Assembly (NCBI GenBank): GCA_900546385.1
Contig: URCT01000001.1
Coordinates: 43,507-107,506, forward strand
DNA length: 64,000 nucleotides
Origin: an uncultured Eubacteriales bacterium
GTDB taxonomy: Bacteria; Bacillota; Clostridia; Oscillospirales; CAG-382
Direction of reading: 5' to 3'
A program made the position numbers and the translations under genes. Below, piece after piece: positions 33,380-42,800 of this stretch (the stretch's first letter is position 1; each line of letters opens with the position of its first letter). Below the pieces are notes generated by a model. The model was not told the DNA's origin, did not search any database, and saw nothing but the letters and a program-made list of their open reading frames with translations.

Positions 33380-35314
33380 TTATTTTGCGGCGGCAGGCAC
33401 GGCATGAGCCTTGTCCGGCGCGGCGGAAGCTTCATCGTCCGGTTCTTCCGCATCCGTGCGATGAAAGGTCGGCACAAGCTCGGTGATCTTCTGCTCCAAG
33501 GCGGAAAGCATTTGCGCCTGCGTCAGCGTGTTGTCGTTGGCAATGCGGTATAAATCCTCCAACTCGTTTTGAAGCACGTTCTTGTCGAAATCCACAAAAT
33601 GGCCGACGAAAATCTTGTCATTCTGCGTTTTTTCGAGATTTTCATCCTGCATCATAAGTTCTTCGTACAGCTTTTCACCCGGACGCAAGCCCGTATACTT
33701 GATTTTGATATCGATATCCGGTTTTTTGCCCGAAAGCAGAATGATGCGTTTGGCGAGATCGGCAATTTTTACGGGTTTTCCCATGTTGAGAACGAAAATT
33801 TCACCGCCCTTGGCCTTGGCACTTGCCATGAGTACAAGCTGTACGGCCTCGGGAATGGTCATAAAGAAGCGGATGATATCCGGATGGGTGACTGTGACCG
33901 GGCCGCCCGAAGCAATCTGCTTGCGGAACAGCGGAATGACCGAGCCGTTAGAGCCGAGTACGTTTCCGAAGCGAACCGCTGAGAAAACGGTTCCTTTTCC
34001 GTTCATGGATTGGATGACCATTTCGCACATACGCTTGCTGGCGCCCATGATGTTGGTGGGATTGACAGCTTTGTCGGTGGAGATGAGAATAAACTTGGAA
34101 ACGCCGGTTTCAATGGCGGCACGCGCCGTGTTATAGGTGCCGAAAACGTTGTTCTTGATGGCCTCTTGCGGCGAAACCTCCATGAGCGGCACATGCTTGT
34201 GCGCGGCGGCATGAATCACAATGTCGGGCTTGTATTCGGATAAGATGCTCTTGATGCGGTCATAATCGCGCACCGAAGCGATGATGGTGGAAAAATCGAG
34301 GTTTTTGCCGTATTTGAAGCGCAGTTCCTGTTGAATGTCATAGGCATTGTTTTCATAAATATCGACAATGATGAGCTTTTTCGGAGAGTTGGAGGCAATC
34401 TGACGGCACAATTCGGAACCGATGGAACCGCCGCCGCCCGTTACAAGCACCGTCTTGCCTTTGATGAACGCGCTGACTTCTTCGTGGTTGACCTCGATCG
34501 GGTCACGTCCCAAAAGCTCGTCCATGGTGAAATCGCGTAACTTTTCTACAACGCCGCTTTGCGTGGCATAAAAATCGGCAAGCCGCGGCAGCATTTTGAT
34601 TTCGACGTCGATGTCCTTGCAGTTTTCGAGAATGTGTGCACGCTGTTTGTTGTCGGCCGAGGGAATGGCGACGATGATCAAGCGGATGTTGTGCTTTTTG
34701 CACAAGGCCGGGATGTCTTCATCTGAGCCTTCGATGGCGATACCGCCGATCGAGCGGCCTTTTTTGGCCGGATCGCTGTCCACCGCCACAACCGGTTTGA
34801 TGCGGTATTCCGGATGGTATTTTAACTCGGCAAGCAGCAACAGGCACGCATGGCCGCAGCCGACAATCAGCGTGTTTTGCAGAGCTTTTTGGGTATCCGG
34901 CTCCGCGCGGTTGACATACACGCGGTAAATGAGACGGGATAAAAGAAGCCCGAAGGCGGAAAGAAGCACGTTGACAAGCAGAAAACCGACAGAAAACGAC
35001 AGTCCGTCAACAAGAAGGCCTTCCAAAAGGTTGCATCCGGCAAAAACGATTCCGGCGGCTAAAAACGCCGCAACAAAGCGCAGATATTCGCTGTATTGCG
35101 CATAGCGGTGAATGACGCGGTACACACCGAACAGCTTGAAAACAATCGGGTATACCACAAGCAGCGTCGCCATGGCTGTGAGCATTCGCGCCGTGGGATG
35201 CGCGGAAGCGCCGGCAAACGCGTCCGGCAGAATAAAGCGGCTGGCAAAAAGGCTGATTAACAACGTAAAATAGTCCAATAAGACAATGTATACGGATCTC
35301 ATTTTTGAACTCAT
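33380..35314 (-). CDS. membrane-anchored UDP-sugar 4,6-dehydratase (CapD/FlaA1 long form)
   Basis: 644 residues. About four membrane helices occupy residues 5-125. A first Rossmann-like domain starts at 'TLIVGCGHACLLLLAEL' (near 150). The extended SDR domain begins with 'VTGGGGSIGSELCRQIA' near 290, with 'AAHKHVPLMEVSPQEA' and the catalytic region 'STDKAVNPTNIMGASKR'. The long CapD/PglF form dehydrates UDP-GlcNAc to the 4-keto-6-deoxy sugar, first step toward bacillosamine, QuiNAc or FucNAc for surface polysaccharide or protein glycosylation. No transferase or aminotransferase gene is adjacent, so the product pathway is open. Confidence 0.9.
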   Translation of the reverse strand: MSSKMRSVYIVLLDYFTLLISLFASRFILPDAFAGASAHPTARMLTAMATLLVVYPIVFKLFGVYRVIHRYAQYSEYLRFVAAFLAAGIVFAGCNLLEGLLVDGLSFSVGFLLVNVLLSAFGLLLSRLIYRVYVNRAEPDTQKALQNTLIVGCGHACLLLLAELKYHPEYRIKPVVAVDSDPAKKGRSIGGIAIEGSDEDIPALCKKHNIRLIIVAIPSADNKQRAHILENCKDIDVEIKMLPRLADFYATQSGVVEKLRDFTMDELLGRDPIEVNHEEVSAFIKGKTVLVTGGGGSIGSELCRQIASNSPKKLIIVDIYENNAYDIQQELRFKYGKNLDFSTIIASVRDYDRIKSILSEYKPDIVIHAAAHKHVPLMEVSPQEAIKNNVFGTYNTARAAIETGVSKFILISTDKAVNPTNIMGASKRMCEMVIQSMNGKGTVFSAVRFGNVLGSNGSVIPLFRKQIASGGPVTVTHPDIIRFFMTIPEAVQLVLMASAKAKGGEIFVLNMGKPVKIADLAKRIILLSGKKPDIDIKIKYTGLRPGEKLYEELMMQDENLEKTQNDKIFVGHFVDFDKNVLQNELEDLYRIANDNTLTQAQMLSALEQKITELVPTFHRTDAEEPDDEASAAPDKAHAVPAAAK

Positions 35315-35366
35315 GGGTTTCGGAAGACTCCTTTATGCATATTGAAAAAGCTTGAACGATGCAGGC

Positions 35367-36140
35367 TTATTTTGCATCGGACAGGCGCGTGTTGATAAAC
35401 TCTTCGGCTTTTTCGAGAATCCGCTTGTCGTGGCGGAAGTTTAAGGCGTCCAAGGCTTGCTGGAACGGAAGAAGCCGGTATTCCGAAATTTCCATAATGC
35501 TCATGCGTACATCCTCCGGATGAAAGGAAGCAAGAAAATAGATGGCTTTTTTTCGGATAAAGTTGTTGATTTTGTAGTTGTAGAATTCGCGGAAGCCGTC
35601 GATGATTTCGGTATGTACGCCGGTTTCTTCGTAAATCTCGCGCAACGCGGTCTGCTTTTCGGTTTCGCCGTATTCGATGTGTCCCTTCGGAAAACCGATG
35701 TGGCCGGATATGTTGGTGATTAAAATGTATTTTCGAACGCCCTCATCTTCGGTATATAAAACCGCGCCGCAGCTTTTTTCGTAATAACAGATAAATTCGG
35801 CGGAGTCTTTCGGAATGAAGCGTTCGGTCAAACGGGCGATGTTCGGTTCGTAATAAATGCTGTTTTCGCGCGCGGCGATGAGAATGTCGTCTTTTTCTCC
35901 GGCTTTGTCGTGCGCAAGGGCAATGATTTGGGCGTTGAATTTGTTGACCGGAAAATTTTCACCGATGAGGATAACTTCCTTTACGCCGTACTTGCCGAGC
36001 GTCGTGTAGCCGAAATTGAGAAAACCGGCGAAGCGGCCGTCCAAGAAGGCGCGATAGGATTTTTTTACGTTTACCGTGCAGGTAAGGCCAAGTACCTGTC
36101 TTGCATAGTTTTTGGCAGAAAAATCGTTGAGATTTGCCAT
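35367..36140 (-). CDS. Nudix hydrolase with an N-terminal extra domain
   Basis: 257 residues from the ATG at 36138-36140, which follows CAGGAGATG; an upstream start at 36215 lacks a ribosome site. The Nudix box 'GETEKQTALREIYEETG' (about residues 155-171) binds Mg and the pyrophosphate of a nucleoside-diphosphate-X substrate. 'HIGFPKGHIEYGE' just before it is like Ap4A hydrolases. The first 120 residues form a separate domain, with 'VNVKKSYRAFLDGRFAGFLNFGY' near residue 22. I do not recognise this domain. The gene precedes the dehydratase by 52 bases and may share its transcript. Confidence 0.8.
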   Translation of the reverse strand: MANLNDFSAKNYARQVLGLTCTVNVKKSYRAFLDGRFAGFLNFGYTTLGKYGVKEVILIGENFPVNKFNAQIIALAHDKAGEKDDILIAARENSIYYEPNIARLTERFIPKDSAEFICYYEKSCGAVLYTEDEGVRKYILITNISGHIGFPKGHIEYGETEKQTALREIYEETGVHTEIIDGFREFYNYKINNFIRKKAIYFLASFHPEDVRMSIMEISEYRLLPFQQALDALNFRHDKRILEKAEEFINTRLSDAK

Positions 36141-36203
36141 GGATTCATCTCCTGTATTGCAGAAAGGGTGCGGAAAGGACAAAACACCCCATTTATACTG
36201 AGC

Positions 36204-36232
36204 ATTATACCACATTTTCCGCCGGTAGTCAA
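36204..36232 (-). promoter_or_regulatory. promoter of the Nudix gene
   Basis: On the minus strand TTGACT, 17 bases, TATAAT. Confidence 0.8.
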
Positions 36233-36337
36233 CAGTGAATGCGTCGATTTTGAAATATTGTTCACAATTTACAAAAATATCAAAAAATCACATCATTGCA
36301 AACGACCTTAAAAAAGCGGGAATTTGTCAAAAAGGTC

Positions 36338-36366
36338 TTGACAAGTCGGAAAACCTGTGATAAAAT
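36338..36366 (+). promoter_or_regulatory. promoter of the TetR gene
   Basis: TTGACA (36338-36343), 17 bases, TAAAAT (36361-36366), immediately followed by an operator-like repeat. Confidence 0.8.
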
Positions 36367-36369
36367 AAC

Positions 36370-36396
36370 ATCGTTATCGGATAACAACGTTATCGA
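36370..36396 (+). promoter_or_regulatory. probable TetR operator (GTTATC repeats)
   Basis: CGTTATC-GG-ATAAC-AACG forms an inverted repeat over the transcription start, with a third GTTATC at 36389-36394. Position directly after the -10 box suits autorepression. Confidence 0.6.
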
Positions 36397-36408
36397 AAGG
36401 AAAACAAA

Positions 36409-37041
36409 ATGCGACTGTTGAACGATGCGCTTGCCGCAAAACTGTTGGAGGCGGCCAAAACCGAATTTCTGACGAAAGGCTTCCGAAACGCTTCTTTGCG
36501 GAACATTGCCGCGTCGGCCGGTGTGACGACGGGCGCGATTTACCGCTATTATGCCAATAAGGAAGCGCTGTTCGACGCCTTGGTCGCAGAGCCGGCAGAA
36601 GCCTTTTTTCACGAATATCAGACATACAGTAAGAATTTCTCAAGTGCCGAGCTTGACCGGCAGCTAACGACCCTGCCGCAGCTTGCTGCCGACAAGCCGA
36701 ACGGCGAAATCGCGGTGCTTATGACGTATATTTACGAGCATTACGACGCTTTTAAGCTCATTGCCTGCTGTGCCGCCGGTACGCGCTATGAAAACTATGC
36801 CGAGCGGCTGACCGAAATCGAAACGGCGTCCGGCATGACGCTTGTGCATCTGTTGCAAAAGGAAAACCGCATGGCGGTGGATATGGACGATACGCTCATT
36901 CACATCATTTCCAATACGATTTTTACCGGCATTTTTGAGATCATCGCGCACGATGACAATGCCGCGGATGCGCAAAAGCATATCAATGCGCTGTACGATT
37001 TTTACACAGCCGGTTGGTACGAAATTTTAGGGATCAAGTGA
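36409..37041 (+). CDS. TetR/AcrR-family transcriptional regulator
   Basis: 210 residues. The N-terminal helix-turn-helix 'ASLRNIAASAGVTTGAIYRYYANKEAL' (residues about 28-54, typical TetR_N) is clear, while the C-terminal ligand domain is divergent as usual. The following ABC transporter and methyltransferase genes on the same strand are the likely targets. Its own promoter carries a GTTATC inverted repeat, which suits autoregulation. The last codons lie inside a palindrome (37023-37052). Confidence 0.9.
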   Translation: MRLLNDALAAKLLEAAKTEFLTKGFRNASLRNIAASAGVTTGAIYRYYANKEALFDALVAEPAEAFFHEYQTYSKNFSSAELDRQLTTLPQLAADKPNGEIAVLMTYIYEHYDAFKLIACCAAGTRYENYAERLTEIETASGMTLVHLLQKENRMAVDMDDTLIHIISNTIFTGIFEIIAHDDNAADAQKHINALYDFYTAGWYEILGIK

Positions 37042-37052
37042 TCCTTAAAATT
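37023..37052 (+). terminator. palindrome spanning the tetR stop codon
   Basis: TTTTAGGGATCA and TGATCCTTAAAA pair around a 2-base centre. The T-run after it is short, so it may be a weak terminator or an extra binding site. Confidence 0.45.
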
Positions 37053-37061
37053 TTGCATAAA

Positions 37062-37079
37062 GGTTAGCCTTCACTAACC
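37062..37079 (+). promoter_or_regulatory. inverted repeat GGTTAG-N6-CTAACC before the ABC gene
   Basis: A perfect 6-bp inverted repeat about 45 bases before the ABC start codon. The half-sites resemble those of DtxR/IdeR iron boxes (TTAGGTTAG) but the 6-base centre is longer than in that consensus; another regulator is possible. Confidence 0.4.
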
Positions 37080-37125
37080 ATATCTTTCAAGGGATCTCCA
37101 AATCATCAAAGAAAAGAGGATTTTT

Positions 37126-38886
37126 ATGGAAACAAAAAAGAAAAGCTGGACAGAGCTGCTTTTCGCGTATGCCAAAAACGAAAAGAAAAAAATGCTGTTG
37201 TCCGTCATCTTGTCGGTGCTCAGCGTTACGCTGGGGCTTGCGCCGTTCTACTGTATGTATCGGGCAATCTGCCTGTTTACGGCAGGAACGGCGACGATCG
37301 GTGCCGTCGTGCCGTGGTGCCTTTGGACGCTTGTGTTTTATGCCGCTAAAATATTAACTTTCAGTATATCCACCGGCATCTCTCACAGCATGGCGTATTC
37401 CGTTTTGGAAAGCCTTCGGCTGCGCCTTGCCGACCGGTTTCTGCACGCGCCGCTCGGCAATGTGCAGAATCATTCCATCGGTGAAATCAAAAGCATGATG
37501 GTGGATAAAATCGAAAACTTAGAACCGCCGCTTGCGCACATGATTCCCGAAGGTGCCGGGCATATCGTTCTGCCGATCGTAAGCCTTATTGCGCTCGGCT
37601 TTATCGATTGGCGTATCATGCTCGCTTCTCTTGTAACCTTTCCGCTCTCGATTTTCTGCATGGGGCTGACCTTCAAGATCAGCGGCAAAAACTTTGACAA
37701 ATACGACAAGGCGGCTGCTTATATGAACAGCACCATCGTCGAATACATCGAGGGCATCGAGGTTATCAAAGCGTTCGGCAGAGCCGGTGTTTCCTATGAA
37801 AAATATGCGGCTGCCATCACCGATTTCCGCACCTTTGTGGTCAAGTGGTTGGCCTCCACCTTTGCGACCATGAAGCTCAGCTTTGCGCTGTTTCCGTCCA
37901 CGCTCATCGGTACGCTTCCGACCGCGCTTGCCTTGGCGAACGGCGGTTCAATCACACCGGCACAGGCGGCACTTGCTGTGATGCTCTCCATTTCCATGGT
38001 CGGTTCGCTTGCCAAATTGGAAGTGTTTTCGGAAAATATGCGTCAAGTCAAATTTACGGTTGAAAACTTGGAGGAATTCCTCGAAATGCCGGCACTTCCC
38101 GAACCGGCCGCAAGAGCTGCCATCCGGAAAACCGATGTTTGCTTAAAGGACGTTCATTTCTCTTATACCGGCGACACCAAAGACGAGGTTCTGCACGGCA
38201 TCGATTTACAGCTTCCGCAAGGCAGCTTCACCGCGCTTGTCGGCCCGTCCGGCGGCGGAAAATCCACGGTTGCAAAGCTAATTGCACGGTTTTGGGATGT
38301 CACCTCCGGCGAGATTACCGTCGGCGGCCATAACTTAAAGGAATTCACCTGCGACAGTCTGCTTTCCAACATATCGATGGTGTTTCAGAACGTCTATCTC
38401 TTCAACGACACCATCCGTGCCAATATCTGCTTCGGAAAGCCGGACGCCACCGAAGAAGAAATGATCGAAGCCGCCAAAAAGGCGCGCTGCCACGATTTCA
38501 TCATGGATCTTCCGAACGGCTACGATACGGTTGTCGGCGAGGGCGGCGGCACGCTTTCGGGCGGTGAAAAGCAGCGCATTTCGATTGCCCGTGCGATTTT
38601 GAAAAATGCGCCGATCATCATTCTCGATGAAGCGACCGCAAGCATCGATCCCGAAAACGAGCATTTCATTCAACAGGCCATTTCCGAATTGACGCGCGGC
38701 AAAACCATTATCACCATCGCACACCGCTTGGCGACGGTGCAGAATGCCGATCAGATTTTGGTCGTGGAGGACGGAAGAATCGCCGAATGCGGCACGCATG
38801 AAGAACTAATCCGCAAAGAAGGTCTTTACAAGAAATTCACCGAGATTCGTGAACAGGCGGAAGGCTGGCGGATCGAGACAAGATAA
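37126..38886 (+). CDS. ABC transporter half-molecule, permease fused to ATPase
   Basis: 586 residues. An N-terminal six-helix membrane domain (about residues 20-310) is followed by the ATPase: Walker A 'GPSGGGKST' near 378, Q-loop 'ISMVFQNVYLFNDTIRANI', signature 'LSGGEKQRISIARAIL', Walker B 'IIILDEATASIDPEN', H-loop 'ITIAHRL'. This exporter-type fold handles drugs, lipids, peptides, or, in the IrtAB/YbtPQ branch, siderophore import. It probably works as a homodimer, since no second half is encoded here, although related loci usually have two. The TetR gene upstream probably controls it. Confidence 0.9.
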   Translation: METKKKSWTELLFAYAKNEKKKMLLSVILSVLSVTLGLAPFYCMYRAICLFTAGTATIGAVVPWCLWTLVFYAAKILTFSISTGISHSMAYSVLESLRLRLADRFLHAPLGNVQNHSIGEIKSMMVDKIENLEPPLAHMIPEGAGHIVLPIVSLIALGFIDWRIMLASLVTFPLSIFCMGLTFKISGKNFDKYDKAAAYMNSTIVEYIEGIEVIKAFGRAGVSYEKYAAAITDFRTFVVKWLASTFATMKLSFALFPSTLIGTLPTALALANGGSITPAQAALAVMLSISMVGSLAKLEVFSENMRQVKFTVENLEEFLEMPALPEPAARAAIRKTDVCLKDVHFSYTGDTKDEVLHGIDLQLPQGSFTALVGPSGGGKSTVAKLIARFWDVTSGEITVGGHNLKEFTCDSLLSNISMVFQNVYLFNDTIRANICFGKPDATEEEMIEAAKKARCHDFIMDLPNGYDTVVGEGGGTLSGGEKQRISIARAILKNAPIIILDEATASIDPENEHFIQQAISELTRGKTIITIAHRLATVQNADQILVVEDGRIAECGTHEELIRKEGLYKKFTEIREQAEGWRIETR

Positions 38887-38912
38887 AATACGGAAAAAAG
38901 GAGAAACCGGCC

Positions 38913-39755
38913 ATGAAACATAAAATTGAGAAGGATAGCGTACAGGAAACGCTGATTATTCCGTTATATGCGCGCAAAATGTGTTCGGAGCTGTTTCCGC
39001 GGCTGTATCGGGATGACACGGCGGCAAAGCTGCTTGCCGATATCGATTACGATTTTTCGGAGGTTGCTGCGAAATCCGCCGGGGTCATGCAGCGTTTCGG
39101 CTTTTTGGAGGTCGCTATGCGGCAAAACGATTTGGCGTGGGAAATCCGGGATTACTTAAGCACGCATCCGAAGGCGGCGGTGGTCAATCTCGGCTGTGGC
39201 CTTGACAATACCGGCAGAACCTGCGATAACAGACAGTGCAGAATTTACAATCTGGATTTTCCGGACGTGATTGCCGCGCGCAACGAGCTGCTGCCGGCCG
39301 GAGACCGAGAGTGGAATGTGCCGTGCGATTTGAATAAAACGGAATGGTTCGGGAAAATCGATGCATCGGACGGAGTCGTGTTTTTTGCTTCGGGCGTATT
39401 CTACTATTTCCTTTCCGAGCAGGTCAAAACGCTCGTTTGTGCGATGGCGGATGCCTTTCCGGGCGGCAGACTTGTGTTTGACGCGGCCGGGAAAAGCGCG
39501 GTTAAGTTAATCGCGAAAACATGGTTGAAATCCGCAAAAATTCATGACGTTGGAGCCTATTTTTCGGTTTCCGACGCGCAAAAAGAGCTTTCGCCGTGGA
39601 AGAAAGGGGTATGCGTTTCGAGCCGTGGTTATATGCTCGGCTATCAGGATTTGAAAGATCCGTCCGTCAGCGGCTTCTTCCGCTTATTGGCGAAGTTCGG
39701 CGACAAGGTCATGAAGATGCAGATTGTGCGTTTGGATTTCGAAAAAACAGAATAA
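38913..39755 (+). CDS. class I SAM-dependent methyltransferase, LCM/TcmP-like
   Basis: 280 residues from ATG 38913 after AAGGAG. The SAM motif reads 'AVVNLGCGLDNTG' near residue 90, with 'YNLDFPDVIAARNELL' downstream, the pattern of leucine-carboxyl-methyltransferase (PF04072) relatives such as TcmP. These methylate carboxyl or hydroxyl groups of small molecules. It ends the TetR-ABC-methyltransferase unit, 26 bases after the ABC gene, so it likely modifies either the transported compound or a toxin related to it. Target unknown. Confidence 0.8.
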   Translation: MKHKIEKDSVQETLIIPLYARKMCSELFPRLYRDDTAAKLLADIDYDFSEVAAKSAGVMQRFGFLEVAMRQNDLAWEIRDYLSTHPKAAVVNLGCGLDNTGRTCDNRQCRIYNLDFPDVIAARNELLPAGDREWNVPCDLNKTEWFGKIDASDGVVFFASGVFYYFLSEQVKTLVCAMADAFPGGRLVFDAAGKSAVKLIAKTWLKSAKIHDVGAYFSVSDAQKELSPWKKGVCVSSRGYMLGYQDLKDPSVSGFFRLLAKFGDKVMKMQIVRLDFEKTE

Positions 39756-39771
39756 AAAGGCCGCTTAGCGC

Positions 39772-39812
39772 AAAGAAACCTCCTTCCGAACCCGGAAGGA
39801 GGTTTCTTTTAG
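39772..39812. terminator. strong bidirectional terminator
   Basis: A 16- to 17-bp stem AAAGAAACCTCCTTCCG with its complement and a tiny loop, T-rich on both sides, between the convergent methyltransferase and giant-protein genes. Confidence 0.9.
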
Positions 39813-42800
39813 TTACTTGGTGATAACAACCTTTTGTTCTTCTTCGATCCATTCGACGCTTGCGCCAAGCTCTTCGGAGATGAAGCGGATCGGCGTGTAG
39901 GTGCGGTCATTCTCAACGAATGCGGGCGAATCGAGCTTGAATCTCTTGCCGTCTACATAGGCAATGTCCGAACCGATGTAGATAAGGATCGTAACATCTT
40001 TGTTCGTTTTGGAGTTCTTGCCCTTGATGGTGACAAGCTCTTGCTCCTCATTCCACGAAACGTCGGCACCGAGGTTTTCCGCAACGAATCTTGCCGGAAG
40101 CATGGTGCGGTCGTTCACGATCTTCGGAGCAACATCGTTTGTCTTGATCTTTCCGAAGACAAGTGCTTCTTTTTCACCGATGGTAAGGATGATCTGATTT
40201 TCGGTGTTATCCTTTTTCGTTTCCGTCCAAGCGGCATACAGCGTTAAGTTTGCCTGGACTTTTGCGGAAAAGTCATACTTCGTTTGCAGCTCCTTGTCGG
40301 CATACCAACCGGCGAACGTAAAGCCGTCTTTGGTGGGAGAGGTCGGCTCTTGGAGAACGGAGCCTTTTGCGACGGTTTGATCGGCAAGCTTGCTTGCACC
40401 GTTTGTTTCAAACGTAATCGTGCAGGTCGTGACAGTCGAGCCGCCGCTTGAGCCGCTTCCGCTGCCGCCGCTGCCGCTTGTACGGATCGGCGTGATGACA
40501 AAGGTATCGGTGGTCATTTGATGCGTTGCGTCGGCGGCCGCACCGTGAAGCACAACCTTGACGGTGTATTTCTTGCCAACCTCAAAGCTGCCTTTTAACG
40601 AATAGGTCTCATTGCCGTCTAAGGCGGCAACACTTGTGATGGCAACGGGATTGCCGTTTTCGTCTGTGACGGCGAAGTTTGCGGCCGTAAGGTTTTCTAA
40701 CGGCTTGTCAAACACCGCGCTGAGATAGTTTCTTCTGGCGGAGCCGGCTCGGACGCTGACAAGAATCTTGGTAATCGTAACATTGCCGGGAACGTAGGTA
40801 ATCGCGTAGTTGTCGGACGTGAGTCCCGACGCGGTCGTTACGCCATAATGCGTGCGGACCTCGGCCGTTTCGTTGATGCTTTCATGGTAAGCAAGCACCA
40901 GCGCGCCGCCAAGCACGGTTTCATCCTCGCCTTCGATAAAGCCATCATAGGAAACCGAAAGCTCCGGATTGGGATCGCCGTAAACGCGGCTGACATCGTT
41001 TACCGTGACGGTCAGTTTTTTCGGAACGACTGTGAGGATGCCTGTGCCGGAAACCGAAAGAAGGAGGTTCTTGGTTTGGTTTTCGGTGAGAACGGCGGTG
41101 ATTTCATAGCCGCCGGGAAGGACATCTGCGTCTTCTTTCGTGCCGTCGCTTGTAAACCGGGTGGAACGTGTGAAATCTGCAAGCTGTTCTTCGGTAATGA
41201 GCTCACTGTCGCTTTCCAATGCAAAGACAGGCTTATCGCCGTAAACCTTGGAAATGCTCTTGGGTCTTACCGTGATATGCGCTTGGTGGATTTCGAAGGT
41301 GCCTGTGCCGTTTACGATGTAGTTGCCGCCGTCGGCGTTGGTGATGAGTACCGTTGCCGTACCGGCGTTGGTGTTGTCCTTAAAGGCGGTCGTATACTCG
41401 GTGTCGGAAATGACATCCTCGCCGTCTTTGACGGTAATGACGGAGGGTTCAATGGCTTTGCCGTTATAGATGTGCGTTCCGTCTACCGTAACGCTTGCGG
41501 TGACCGCTTTCTTGGCAATCGTGAAGTCGATGTCGCGCGTACCCTTGAAGTTGCCCGTACCGGCGACGGTGAGCGTGTAGGTGCCGGCATTTGTTTTGCG
41601 GTTGTCGGTGACAGTAAAGGTTGCATTCAGCCGGTCGCCGCATACAACAGAGGATACGGTCTGCGTTTGTTCTTTGCGGTTATAGGTGAGGGATGAGCCG
41701 AGCGTGATCTTTGCGTCGGCGATATCTCTTCTTTCGACGGTCACCGTGACACTGCTTTCGGCGGTATTGTTGTGGTTGCTGTCGCCGATGACTCTGTACC
41801 AAACGGTATATTCCGCGGCATTTTCCGCTGTGGGAACAGCCGTCGTCCAATTGCCGTCTCCGAGCTTATACTCGAATGAGCCGCCTGCCGCAGAGCCTGC
41901 CGTGACAAGGGCGTGCGAACTGCCGTCATAAATGAAGGGACTTGCGCCGGGCGCGGTTTCGATGACGGCATTTGCCTTTCCGATATGGAAGGGAACCTCC
42001 TGCTTATCAAAGCCGTAGTTGCCCTTGGCTGTTACCGTGACTTTTGCGCCGTCCTCGGCGTAGGTGTTGTTTTCGTAGGCGACTTCAAAGTCTCTTCCTT
42101 CGACGAGCGTTTTGTCCTCCACCGTGACGGTCACGGTCGGTTTCTTTTCGTTGCCGTCGTAGATGTAGTCGGTTTCCGAAAGCACAATCGTCGGCTTGAG
42201 GGTGCAGGGCGTGATCGTGTAAATAAGCTCTTTCGTACCGCCGAAGTTGCCGAGGCCGGTGACGGTTATTTTCTTTTCACCGACGTTTGTCGTATCCGCA
42301 GGGTAGGTCAGCGTATAGTCCCTTTCCTTGAGAAGCTCGAATGCCTCTTTGCTTTCGTCGTATTTGTATTCACCGTAAATATACGGAATTGTCGATTTTC
42401 CGGTGTACACAAAGGAATCTCCGGATGGGAAAGCAATGGCATTGTCGCCGATGTCTCTCGGCTTGACGGTTACATGGACGGTTTCTTCGCCGCCGTAGTA
42501 GTAGTCCGGATATGCCGGCTCAAACACAACGGTGTAATCGCTGCTTTCTGCCACAGTGGTCGGGGCTTTGCCCTTAAACTTCCAAGAGCCGCTAATTTCG
42601 TGTCCGCTCACCGTTGCCGTACCGCTAATACTGTCCGCCGGAACGGCTTTGTTGTTGTAGGTGACCTCGATAGGATCGACGGAAAGCAGGGGTCTGTCTT
42701 TGTCGGCAATCATAATCGTGAAGGGAAGCTCATCGGTGCAATAGTTGTGATCTTTGGTATAGATTCTTACTTTGATCGTGTAGGTCTTGTTCGCGTCATC

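Noticed and set aside
39813..40200. Copper amine oxidase enzyme
   Set aside because: Only the N-terminal stalk-type domain is present; the catalytic domain and the topaquinone Tyr are absent.
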